A DNA stretch of 35,836 bases from CAWJEL01 sp964647255. Lineage in GTDB: Bacteria; Chloroflexota; Anaerolineae; CG2-30-64-16. The notes beneath the pieces are model-generated. The model had not been told where the DNA came from. It did no database searches and saw only the letters and a list, made by a program, of their open reading frames with translations. Within the stretch, counting starts at the first letter, position 1, and each line of letters starts with the position of its first letter. The stretch spans positions 1 through 35,836 of the forward strand of contig CAZYGI010000038.1 in the NCBI GenBank assembly GCA_964647255.1, read 5' to 3'. The position numbers and the translations under genes were made by a program. This document shows, piece by piece, positions 24,050-31,056 of this stretch.

Positions 24050-24682
24050 TCACCAGCCGAAGCGTTCCTCACGCCACGGGTCGCCCTCCATGTGGTAGCC
24101 GTTGCGCTCCCAGAAACCGGGGCGATCACCCGCCATGAACTCGATCCCCCGCACCCACTTGGCGCTCTTCCAGAAATACTTTTTCGGCACCAGCATCCGC
24201 AGCGGATAGCCGTGATCGGGCTCCAACGGCTTGCCATCGTACAGGTAGGCCAGCATCGTGTCATCATCATCCAGAACGTCGAGGCCGATGTTGGCGGTGA
24301 ACCCGAAATCGCAGTGGACCATGACGTGCGTGGCTTCCGGTTTGATCTTGACCCGGTGCAGCAGCTCCCGCCAGGGGATGCCGGTCCAAGTCGTGTCCAG
24401 CTTGCTCCAGCGGGTCACGCAATGGATGTCCACGGTCTGGGTCGCGCTGGGCAGCTGCATCAGTTCATTCCACGTCAGGCGCAGCGGCGACTCCACCAGG
24501 CCGAAGATGCGAAGGTCCCATGTCTTGAGATCCTTGTAGGCGGGCACCGAACCGTAGTGCAGCACCGGGAATTTTTCAGTGAGAAATTGACCGGGCGGCA
24601 CCCGATCATCCACACTGCGGTCGGGCAAATTGACGACGCGCTTGAGGCGCTCGACATGCTTCAAGGGATTCTCAAACCGCAT
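24050..24682 (-). CDS. Sulfite-oxidase-like molybdopterin enzyme (YuiH/MsrP-like family)
   Basis: This 210-aa protein is of the oxidoreductase molybdopterin-binding (SUOX) fold. It has WDLRIFGLVESPLRLTWNEL, the molybdenum-ligand Cys88 in DIHCVTRWSK, WTGIPWREL, and the terminal PLRMLVPKKYFWKSAKWVRG motif. It is the short stand-alone form with no haem or dimerisation domain and no Tat signal, so it is presumably cytoplasmic. The reaction is a two-electron oxidation or reduction at Mo; the substrate is unknown. A GGAGGA ribosome site lies before ATG 24682. A perfect terminator follows the stop, so it forms its own transcription unit end, probably after the methyltransferase gene or from a promoter in the 142-nt gap. 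Confidence 0.92.
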   Translation of the reverse strand: MRFENPLKHVERLKRVVNLPDRSVDDRVPPGQFLTEKFPVLHYGSVPAYKDLKTWDLRIFGLVESPLRLTWNELMQLPSATQTVDIHCVTRWSKLDTTWTGIPWRELLHRVKIKPEATHVMVHCDFGFTANIGLDVLDDDDTMLAYLYDGKPLEPDHGYPLRMLVPKKYFWKSAKWVRGIEFMAGDRPGFWERNGYHMEGDPWREERFGW

Positions 24683-24824
24683 GGCTCCTCCAAAAAGAAC
24701 ATATACTCCGTTCGACTTGCCTCATTCTACCGGGATACCGGCAGCGGGTAAGTAAGGCTCTTTCCGAAGCCTGGCGGCGAAAATCGAGAAGTATGAGACG
24801 GCAGAGAAATCGGCTGTCAGCTTC

Positions 24825-25439
24825 TCAGAAGGCGGTGCGGATGAGGAGGTACCACGCAGAACGCCGGTCGCCCTCGCGGCCGTGCTGTGCCCAGCGCAAG
24901 GTGAAGTAGGGGGCGAAAGCGGCGATGTCGCCCGGCCCGACGCCCACTGTGTCGGCGCCATCCGGCGTCGCCGCCTGCGGATAGAAAGCATAGAGCAGGT
25001 AGGCGCCGCCGGTCTGCACATGTGCGGCCAGCGAAGCGCGATAGCCGGGCCGGCGCGCCGCGGGAAAGGAATGGAAGCAGCCGATGTCCAGGGCGAAGGT
25101 GGCCTGCACGTCGAGGAAATCCAGCGCCCCTACGTCGCCACGACAAAAGAACGCGGGCAGCCGGGCTGCCCGCGCCGCCCGCCGGCCGCGCGCCAGCGCG
25201 CTCTGGGCGAGATCCACCCCGATCACGCGGAAGCCGTGCGCCGCCAGGTAGCGGCTGCTCAGTCCGCTGCCGCAGCCGAGATCCAGCGCCCAGCCGGGCG
25301 CGAGCTCGCCCGACGCGACCAGCGCCACGACTTCAGGCGGCACAATGCCGGTGTCCCACGGGATGTCGCCGCTGAGATAGCGGTCATTCCACCATTCCGC
25401 CGAGCGAGATTCCGTCATAGAACGAAGCGCACCGGTCAC
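24825..25439 (-). CDS. Class I SAM-dependent methyltransferase
   Basis: This 204-aa protein has the TehB/thiopurine-methyltransferase-like layout: N-terminal WWNDRYLSGDIPWDTG, motif I LDLGCGSGLSSRYLA (about 53-67), motif II VIGVDLAQSAL, and the central DIGCFHSFPAARRPGY. Members methylate small molecules or metalloid oxyanions; the substrate is not evident. The GTG start at 25439 overlaps the stop of the preceding hydrolase gene (GTGA). ATG 25418 is an alternative, with no clear ribosome site for either. Its tight overlap implies coupling with the EEP-family hydrolase upstream. Confidence 0.9.
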   Translation of the reverse strand: MTGALRSMTESRSAEWWNDRYLSGDIPWDTGIVPPEVVALVASGELAPGWALDLGCGSGLSSRYLAAHGFRVIGVDLAQSALARGRRAARAARLPAFFCRGDVGALDFLDVQATFALDIGCFHSFPAARRPGYRASLAAHVQTGGAYLLYAFYPQAATPDGADTVGVGPGDIAAFAPYFTLRWAQHGREGDRRSAWYLLIRTAF

Positions 25440-26239
25440 AAGGAAAATTCAGCGAGCACCGGCAGATGATCGGAGGCCGCGGCCGCCGCGGCGCCCTCCC
25501 ACCGCCGGCACGCGGTCAGGGCCGCGGCCCAAACGCCGGGCACAAATACATAATCTATCCGGCGCTCCGGTGCGGCCGCCGGCCAGGTTGGGCTCTCGCC
25601 GCTGCCGGCCAGATCATAGGCATCGCGATAGCCGGCCTTGCCCACCTGGGCCACCAGGTCGAACCGTGCCACAGGCCAGCCCTGGGCATCCTGGTAGGCC
25701 ACCAGACGATCCAGCGCACCTGGCGCCGCATAGTCGGTCGCGGCGAGGGCATTGAAGTCGCCCATGAGCAGATGCGGCCGGGCGCGATCCCGCAGCAGCC
25801 AGGTTTGCGCCGCTTCCCACTGCTCCAGCCGAATCTGCTCCGAGCGGTGATCGAGATGGATGACGTAGGTCGTGAAAGGCGCACCGGACGGGAGGCGCAC
25901 GCGCACTTCGAGCAAGCCGCGCTGGCCGTAGCTGGTCAGCGGGGCGAGATGGTGTGCGGCGTAGGCCAGGATCGGCCACCGAGTCAGGAAGGCGTTGCCG
26001 TAAGGGATGTCATCGGGCGCCGACGTGCGGGGGCGGGTTGCACCGAAGGCATAGTGCATGCCCAAACGCTGCGCCAGCACCGCCAGCGCGTGGCCGTCAC
26101 CGGTGGGATAGGGGTGAAACACCTCGTTCAGCCCGACCATGTCGGCGCCGGTCTCGGCGATGGCCGCGGCCAGGAGCTGGACGTTCGGTTCACCAGCAGA
26201 CGTCAGCCAGCCGTGAACGTTGTATGTCAGTACGCGCAT
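25436..26239 (-). CDS. Endonuclease/exonuclease/phosphatase (EEP) family hydrolase 2
   Basis: This 267-aa protein has the DNase I-like fold: the TYNVHGW start, GLNEVFHP with the metal-binding Glu, NAFLTRWPI, THVIH-like VIHLDHRSEQIR, LLMGDFNAL with Asp and Asn, RRIDYVFV and SDHLPVLAEF with the catalytic Asp-His. All metal- and phosphate-binding positions are present. EEP members cleave phosphodiesters in nucleic acids, lipids (sphingomyelinase-like) or phosphoinositides. ATG 26239 (MRVLTYNVHGW) is chosen over an upstream in-frame start. It is a divergent tandem paralogue of the next gene upstream and overlaps the methyltransferase start downstream. No signal peptide. Confidence 0.92.
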   Translation of the reverse strand: MRVLTYNVHGWLTSAGEPNVQLLAAAIAETGADMVGLNEVFHPYPTGDGHALAVLAQRLGMHYAFGATRPRTSAPDDIPYGNAFLTRWPILAYAAHHLAPLTSYGQRGLLEVRVRLPSGAPFTTYVIHLDHRSEQIRLEQWEAAQTWLLRDRARPHLLMGDFNALAATDYAAPGALDRLVAYQDAQGWPVARFDLVAQVGKAGYRDAYDLAGSGESPTWPAAAPERRIDYVFVPGVWAAALTACRRWEGAAAAAASDHLPVLAEFSL

Positions 26240-26305
26240 CGCTTTCCGCTCCGCAAACAAATCGGGGCACAGTCAGCCGATGACCATGCCCCAGAACGGC
26301 GCTCT

Positions 26306-27118
26306 TTATGCAGCGGCAAGTTGAGGCCAGACCCAATCCACCACGAGCGGACGGTGATCCGATGCATGCGAGGTGGCGTGATGCGCCAATGCGTGCGCCA
26401 CCCGCAGCCCCTGGGCCCAGCGCAACGGCATGAAAAGAAAGTCAATCCGCACCAGGGGGGACTGGGCGGGGAAAGTGAACCCCTGGCCTTCGCCCACGGT
26501 GTGAAAGGCGTCAGCGTAGCCGGCGCGGCGCATCATGCGCAAAACCGGCGGCAACAGCCGCCGCATGTGCGGTCCCAGGAACCCCGGCGTATTGAAATCG
26601 CCGACGAGGAAATGGGGGGCGTGATGTGTTTCGTGCCGAATCCGCTGCAACACGCCCTGAATCTGATGGAGCCGCGTGCCCTCGAATGCGTGATCCAGGT
26701 GCGTCACATAGGCCATCAGACCTTCTACGGGGCCGCCCGCAAGCGTTGCCCCCAGGAGCGATCGCTGTTTGGTGCTGGGCCACCGCGGGAGCAAGGTGTT
26801 GCAGACCTCTGCCAAGGGATAGCGGCTCAACAAGGCGTTCCCGAGCGGCCCGCGCCCGTAGAAACGCCCCTCCTCCCAGCCGCTCGGCCCGAACGCATAG
26901 ACCATCCCCAGCTTCTCAGCCAGCTCGGCCAGCGGCGCATAGGTCCGCCGCCCCACCGTCACCGGGTGCACCACTTCATTAAGCCCGATCACGTCAGCGC
27001 CGGAGACGCGGATCACCTCGGCCAACCGGTCGAGGTCGAGCCGCCCATCGCGCCCGGCCCAACAGTGAATATTGTAGGTCATGAGCCTGACCGAAGCACC
27101 ATTCTGATCGCCTGGCAC
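26306..27118 (-). CDS. Endonuclease/exonuclease/phosphatase (EEP) family hydrolase 1
   Basis: This DNase I-fold protein of about 270 aa has MTYNIHCW, GLNEVVHP, NALLSRYPL, THLDHAFEGTR, FLVGDFNTPG, RIDFLFMPL and SDHRPLVVDW. All catalytic residues are present. The start is uncertain: GTG 27118 has GGGGGAG a suitable distance upstream, while ATG 27082 directly precedes the fold and has no such site. It lies 66 nt upstream of its tandem paralogue on the same strand, with clear protein similarity at every motif but limited similarity elsewhere, so the duplication is old. A 10-bp inverted repeat lies 23 nt before the GTG. Substrate unknown; no signal peptide. Confidence 0.9.
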   Translation of the reverse strand: MPGDQNGASVRLMTYNIHCWAGRDGRLDLDRLAEVIRVSGADVIGLNEVVHPVTVGRRTYAPLAELAEKLGMVYAFGPSGWEEGRFYGRGPLGNALLSRYPLAEVCNTLLPRWPSTKQRSLLGATLAGGPVEGLMAYVTHLDHAFEGTRLHQIQGVLQRIRHETHHAPHFLVGDFNTPGFLGPHMRRLLPPVLRMMRRAGYADAFHTVGEGQGFTFPAQSPLVRIDFLFMPLRWAQGLRVAHALAHHATSHASDHRPLVVDWVWPQLAAA

Positions 27119-27140
27119 AAAAACCACTCCCCCAAAAGTT

Positions 27141-27168
27141 GTGCGTCGAGCCAATTGCCTCGACGCAC
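27141..27168. promoter_or_regulatory. 10-bp perfect inverted repeat upstream of the EEP operon
   Basis: GTGCGTCGAG (27141-27150) and CTCGACGCAC (27159-27168) flank an 8-nt centre (CCAATTGC). It lies 23 nt before the likely GTG start of the first EEP gene; a -10-like TATACT on the minus strand is just beyond it (27182-27177). It could be a dimeric operator around the transcript start, or a leader hairpin. No U-run follows, so it is not an ordinary terminator. Confidence 0.5.
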
Positions 27169-27233
27169 GAGACGCAAGTATAGCACGTCGCGATGGAGAC
27201 GCAAATCCTGCCCACAGATGCTGTGCGCAAGCC

Positions 27234-27612
27234 TGTGGACAAGGTCGAGTTACCCACATCGGCGGCTTGGGCCGCGCCGGCCGGCATTTTGCCACATTCG
27301 CCCTTTCGGCACCGGGCTTTCTGCTATCCGGGGGAAGTCCCCGCGCTGCACCCTAGATATGGGGCATCGTCCCCCCTGAACCGCCGTGCGCCCAGGGGGT
27401 GCGTTATCCACGCATTATCCACGGGCGCTTGCCTGGCACTGAGCGGCCTATCTAGTGGCGGACACGGGGTAAGTAACCCAAATATGGGGGGCGATATCGC
27501 AACCCAAGAGCACTTATCCACATATCCGCAACGCCTACCACTACAATTCTAAATAGACTCCATCCTATAAATTGAGAGAAACGCTGAAATACCTTAATAT
27601 CTAAAAAATCCG
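27234..27612. other. DnaA-box cluster with AT-rich segment (origin-like or DnaA-responsive site)
   Basis: One perfect DnaA box TTATCCACA lies at 27514-27522. Single-mismatch boxes lie at 27404-27412 and 27415-27423 (both TTATCCACG, start to start 11 bp, one helical turn), 27250-27258 (TTACCCACA) and 27234-27242 (TGTGGACAA, reverse). A two-mismatch box (TTTGCCACA) is at 27288-27296. An AT-rich stretch follows at 27541-27610. There is no protein-coding gene here. The layout fits a replication origin (boxes next to an unwinding element), but neighbouring dnaA, dnaN or parAB genes are not in the window. Alternatives are a DnaA-titrating site or DnaA control of the downstream promoter. Confidence 0.55.
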
Positions 27613-27613
27613 C

Positions 27614-27642
27614 TTGACAGGGCGCCGTTAACTTGCTATAGT
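27614..27642 (+). promoter_or_regulatory. Near-consensus promoter (extended -10) of the putative RNA gene
   Basis: TTGACA (27614-27619) and TATAGT (27637-27642) are 17 nt apart, with TGC directly before the -10. The expected start of transcription is near 27649. It is the best promoter in this half of the window, yet no conventional gene follows on this strand. Confidence 0.82.
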
Positions 27643-27648
27643 GAAACC

Positions 27649-28025
27649 GCCATCAGGAAAGTGATCGGGAAAGAGAATCCGAAATACTCGACAGACTGAC
27701 AGACATCGGCCAGACGCACAATCTGAAAGATGTCTCACGGGGATTCGAGAAGGTTGGAAGAACCGGTATGATCACCGGAATGATGGTAAGGGAGCCCCGA
27801 GAAATCAGACGGCAATTCCAGGCTCGAAAACATACCGGGGAACCGGAACTCTCGCCGGCCAAACAACCAGGGCTAACGTCTGGGCAGAAGACGTAAGGTC
27901 GAACAAGTTGCAGGCCCATAAGCGAGAAGACTAAGCGAGCCAGGAATCGGACGCCAAAATGGTTGCTTGGGGCCCCTGTGTTTAATCGAGCCGGCGCACG
28001 CTCCAGAGTGTGCGCCGGCTTTCTT
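27649..28025 (+). ncRNA. Putative structured non-coding RNA, about 375 nt, family not recognised
   Basis: A strong plus-strand promoter at 27614-27642 and a plus-strand terminator at 27990-28025 delimit a transcript of about 375 nt. Inside are several local helices: GACATC with GATGTC (27702-27734), GGTT with AACC around 27753-27764, CCGGT with ACCGG around 27763-27778, CCGG-GGAA-CCGG near 27835, and ACGTCT with AGACGT near 27873-27896. Purine-rich GAAA-type joints separate them. The sequence lacks the hallmarks of tmRNA, RNase P RNA, SRP RNA or 6S RNA that I can check by eye. A frame of 84 codons is open from 27645 to 27896 (its only ATG at 27768), but it has no ribosome site and the opposite strand is open too, so coding is less likely. 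Confidence 0.5.
27990..28025 (+). terminator. Strong Rho-independent terminator of the putative RNA gene
   Basis: GCCGGCGCAC (27990-27999) pairs perfectly with GTGCGCCGGC (28010-28019), with a 10-nt loop and a TTTCTT tail. The minus strand has no T-run after the stem, so it works in the plus direction and not for the DUF4015 gene that ends at 28046. Confidence 0.85.
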
Positions 28026-28045
28026 GTGTCCGCTGTCGCCAGCCC

Positions 28046-30007
28046 TTAGGGGGCGTTCATGGGCGATTCTCCGGTTGAGCAGTAGTAGTCCCCCGGTGCG
28101 GAGGCGGTTTTGAGCCATTGCGGAAGCCGCGCAACGGACAGGCGCGGGATGCGTAAGGGGTTGAACTGCGAAACTAACGGCGAAGGGGCCAGCCCGCCGG
28201 TCGTGATCACCACAGCCTGCCAGCCGGCTTGCTGCAACTGCGGCAGTTGTTTGGGCGAAACCTTGTCGGGGACGGCCAGGGAGACGATGGGCTGGCCGGG
28301 CAGCAGCGCTTGCACCTGCGCCAGACTTCTGCTGACAGCCGGCACCAATTCCGCGGCGGAGAGCTGGTCCAACGCCCTGCCGGCATCACCGGCTGTGGGC
28401 AGAAGGCCGATTTCCATACCCCAGTCAGCCAGCAGCCTGAGCTTCGTTGCGGCCAGATCTGCATCCCCGAAGATCGGCTCGTCGCCGCGCACAAAGAAGG
28501 TGGCGCGCAGGGGCCAATCCGCTGGATGCTCGGCGTGGAAGGCCAGCAGCGTGCCCACCGCACTGTCCGGTTCAGCGGCGCCTCTGGCCGTCAGCGCGAA
28601 GTGCCCCGCGGACGAGCCATCGAACGTGAGCACTACCGGGCGTTTGCCGGCCGGCACCATGTCCAGCCTGGCAACGACCAGGTCCTGGAGATTGACTGGG
28701 TAGTAACCCGCGGTTAACAACGTCTCCAGATCGGCGCGCAGCTCGGCGGGGGAGCGGCTGTCGGCCGCACCGGCGGCGGAGATGTCGCCGTAGGCGATGA
28801 TCGCCACTTTGCCGCGCAGGTTCGGGGTGCAGGCCGGGCTGGCGCTGACCAACGCCGCGCGGGTGTAGGTCACGGCCGGGTCCCACAGCAGCCAGCCGTG
28901 CGCCCCACCCTCGTGCGCCCCGCGCATCTGGCGTCGGATTTCGTCCGGCGTGTACGTGCGGCCATCAAAAGTGTAGTCCGGGAAATCCTGGAGCCAGGGC
29001 CGCACTTCGAGCTTCGGGTTGACTGCGCGGCCGCGCAGCAAGGTGTGCTCGGTGCTCTTGCGCACGACTTCGTAGGGATAGGCGATGGCGTTGCCGTAGC
29101 GTTCATCTTCGCCGGGCAGCCCGGTGGCGAAGGTCGAAGGGTAGACCATGGGGGAGATGACGTCGAGGTAGGGGGCCAGTGCTTCGATCTGATGCCCGAT
29201 CCCCAGATCGCCTTCGACCCAGGGCGCATAGCCAAATATGTCGGCCGCGAGCTTGACCTTGAGTGGCTTGAGCGCCGCCTGCGCCTGTCGCAGCAGTCCG
29301 GCGATGGCCGCCGTGCGGTTTTCCTGCGTGTTGGCAAGTGCGAACTGCGCTGTCCCTACATTGCCGTCCGTGGGAAAGCGGACGTAGTCGAATTGCACTT
29401 CATCAAAACCCAGGCGGGCAGCCTCGATCGCCAGTGCCGTGTTGTAATCCCACGCGCCCCTGGTGTTGGGATCCACCCAGGCCATCCCCTCCGGGTCGCG
29501 CCAGATCTCTCCCGTCTGTCCGTTCGTCACGGCCCAATCGGGATAGGCCTGTGCGAGCAAGTTGTCTTTGAAGACCGGAATCCGAGCGATCAGGTACACG
29601 TCTCGGCGCGTGAACCAGTCAAGGAACGCGGCCGGCTCCTGCACCACCGCACCCTCCGCCGCGCCGATCTCCTGCGCCACCGGACTGCGTGTTGGGAAAG
29701 CAAGCTGACCGCGGTCACTTTTGAAGTCCATGACCACCGCATTCAGCTCGGTGTTCTCCAGCAGATCCTTGACGTGCTGAAGCAGCTCCGCGTTGCCCAG
29801 CGCGGCATAGGAAATGTAGATGCCTTTGATGTAACCGGTGCGATCCTGTTCGCGATCTGCGGGCAGCACCTTAACCGGGGCAGCCTCACCGGCTTGTGCG
29901 CCGCCCTGCGGGGAAGCGGACTTTTCGGGCGCAAGGGCAAGTGAGGCGCTGATAACGAGTAGCAGAAGTCCCAGGATGAGCGCGAGCGGCCAACGTCTAG
30001 TCGTCAA
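28046..30007 (-). CDS. Secreted or membrane-anchored DUF4015 putative glycoside hydrolase with NodB-like C-terminus
   Basis: This 653-aa protein starts with a signal peptide or membrane anchor (RRW then a hydrophobic segment, about 8-26) and an Ala/Pro-rich linker. Residues 58-385 form a DUF4015 (putative glycosyl hydrolase) TIM-barrel-like domain with GIYISYAALGN, AVVMDFKSDRG and FDEVQFDYVRFP. Residues about 400-640 resemble a NodB-type polysaccharide deacetylase, but the catalytic TFDDG reads TFDGSS, so deacetylase activity is doubtful. It should act on cell-surface or extracellular polysaccharide. The start is TTG 30007 with GGAG in front. A TATAAT box lies upstream. It is not part of the hpt operon upstream, which is separated by 84 nt. 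Confidence 0.88.
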   Translation of the reverse strand: MTTRRWPLALILGLLLLVISASLALAPEKSASPQGGAQAGEAAPVKVLPADREQDRTGYIKGIYISYAALGNAELLQHVKDLLENTELNAVVMDFKSDRGQLAFPTRSPVAQEIGAAEGAVVQEPAAFLDWFTRRDVYLIARIPVFKDNLLAQAYPDWAVTNGQTGEIWRDPEGMAWVDPNTRGAWDYNTALAIEAARLGFDEVQFDYVRFPTDGNVGTAQFALANTQENRTAAIAGLLRQAQAALKPLKVKLAADIFGYAPWVEGDLGIGHQIEALAPYLDVISPMVYPSTFATGLPGEDERYGNAIAYPYEVVRKSTEHTLLRGRAVNPKLEVRPWLQDFPDYTFDGRTYTPDEIRRQMRGAHEGGAHGWLLWDPAVTYTRAALVSASPACTPNLRGKVAIIAYGDISAAGAADSRSPAELRADLETLLTAGYYPVNLQDLVVARLDMVPAGKRPVVLTFDGSSAGHFALTARGAAEPDSAVGTLLAFHAEHPADWPLRATFFVRGDEPIFGDADLAATKLRLLADWGMEIGLLPTAGDAGRALDQLSAAELVPAVSRSLAQVQALLPGQPIVSLAVPDKVSPKQLPQLQQAGWQAVVITTGGLAPSPLVSQFNPLRIPRLSVARLPQWLKTASAPGDYYCSTGESPMNAP

Positions 30008-30042
30008 GAGGTGCTCCGGTGCCAGGTGTCAAGTTCTTGGCG

Positions 30043-30048
30043 ATTATA
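30043..30048 (-). promoter_or_regulatory. TATAAT -10 box upstream of the DUF4015 gene
   Basis: A perfect TATAAT on the minus strand at 30048-30043 puts the transcript start near 30036, about 30 nt before the TTG at 30007. No good -35 is visible, so an activator may be needed. Confidence 0.45.
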
Positions 30049-30091
30049 CACCAGAGGCCCTGGAATGACGGAAACGCGCCGGGCTGCACGC

Positions 30092-30697
30092 TTACAGGGT
30101 CTGGTCTCCCGTCGTTTGCGGCAGCGGCGCACTCCACACTTCGGGCCGCAGCTCGGCCACGAACGGCAGGTGGCGATACGCCTCGCGATAGTCCAGCCCA
30201 TACCCGACAACGAAGCGATCGGGCAGGGCGAAGCCTTTGTAGCGCAACGGAATGTTCACCAGCCGGCGCTCCGGCTTGTCGAAAAGCGTGCAGACCTCCA
30301 GGCTGGCCGGGTTGCGGGCGCGCAGGAGGCGCAGCAGATAGCTCAGCGTCAGGCCGGTGTCCACCACGTCCTCCACAAACAGCACGTGCTGCCCCTCGAC
30401 GGATTCATCCAGGTCTTTGATGAGCTTGACCGGGCCTTTGGCGCGGCCGCCCGGCGCATAACGCGAGATCGCCATGAAGTCCAGCCGCGCCGGGATGGTC
30501 AACGCACGCGCCAGGTCGCCCATGAAGAACACGACGCCCTTCAGCACACCGACCAGCAGTGGGTTGCGCGCGGCAAAATCCCGGCTGATCTCGGCGCCTA
30601 ATTCGGCGATGCGCTGGCGGAGGTCGGCCTCGCTGAAGACGACCCGCCCCAGGCCGCGGGTGAGCTCGGTGTCAGAAACGGTCAGTGAAGTATTCAT
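30092..30697 (-). CDS. hpt: Hypoxanthine phosphoribosyltransferase
   Basis: This 201-aa type I PRTase converts hypoxanthine (or guanine) and PRPP to the nucleotide in purine salvage. The PRPP loop is VLFVEDVVDTGLTL (105-118), with Glu109-Asp110 and Asp113-Thr-Gly. The flexible-loop region SRYAPGG and the purine-binding end FVVGYGLDYREAYRHLPFV are intact. It ends the operon cytidylate-kinase-like - small nuclease-like - hpt, with a 2-nt gap to the previous stop. Length is typical for the family (about 180-200). Confidence 0.95.
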   Translation of the reverse strand: MNTSLTVSDTELTRGLGRVVFSEADLRQRIAELGAEISRDFAARNPLLVGVLKGVVFFMGDLARALTIPARLDFMAISRYAPGGRAKGPVKLIKDLDESVEGQHVLFVEDVVDTGLTLSYLLRLLRARNPASLEVCTLFDKPERRLVNIPLRYKGFALPDRFVVGYGLDYREAYRHLPFVAELRPEVWSAPLPQTTGDQTL

Positions 30698-30699
30698 CG

Positions 30700-31056
30700 C
30701 TACAACTCATTGTGCAACAGGCTGGGGTCGTCAATGCCGAATTTGACCATCAGCGCCCGGATGTCCCCGCGCTTGAACAGCTTGATTGCAATCTCCGGGT
30801 GGAGCTCCCGCAGACGCCTGATCTTCCGGTTCTTGTGCCGGATCTGGTTCGGCAGCATTGTGGTCAGTTCCACGAACAGATCCTGGTCGGGCAGATAGAA
30901 GTCCGGGCTAAATGCCTCAACGATGCGGCCCTGGGCATCGTGCTCCAGGACGAAGGTGCGCGGTTCATATTCCCAGGGGATGCCATAGAAGTCCAGGATG
31001 CGCGCGAACTCGGCCTCGATCGGGTGCGAGAAGGCGGGCGGTGCGGTCAGCGACAT
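30700..31056 (-). CDS. Small protein with PD-(D/E)xK-nuclease-like features
   Basis: This 118-aa protein contains a conserved-looking core: EFARILDFYGIPWEYEP with a likely catalytic Glu, then SPDFYLPDQDLFVELTTM, which resembles the PD-x(n)-(D/E)xK pattern with the final Lys replaced by Thr. A basic helix (RHKNRKIRRLRELHP) follows. By pattern this is a restriction-endonuclease-like fold, either a divergent nuclease or an inactive relative. The operon position between a cytidylate-kinase-like protein and hpt suggests a nucleic-acid or nucleotide-salvage link. Its start overlaps the upstream stop by 10 nt. I know of no assigned function. Confidence 0.75.
   Translation of the reverse strand: MSLTAPPAFSHPIEAEFARILDFYGIPWEYEPRTFVLEHDAQGRIVEAFSPDFYLPDQDLFVELTTMLPNQIRHKNRKIRRLRELHPEIAIKLFKRGDIRALMVKFGIDDPSLLHNEL

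Noticed and set aside
27649..28025. tmRNA, RNase P RNA, SRP RNA or 6S RNA
   Set aside because: No tag-peptide and CCA-ending tRNA-like part, no GAGGAAAGUCC/ACAGAAA set, no SRP GGAAG-loop domain and no long single 6S-type hairpin could be found by eye.
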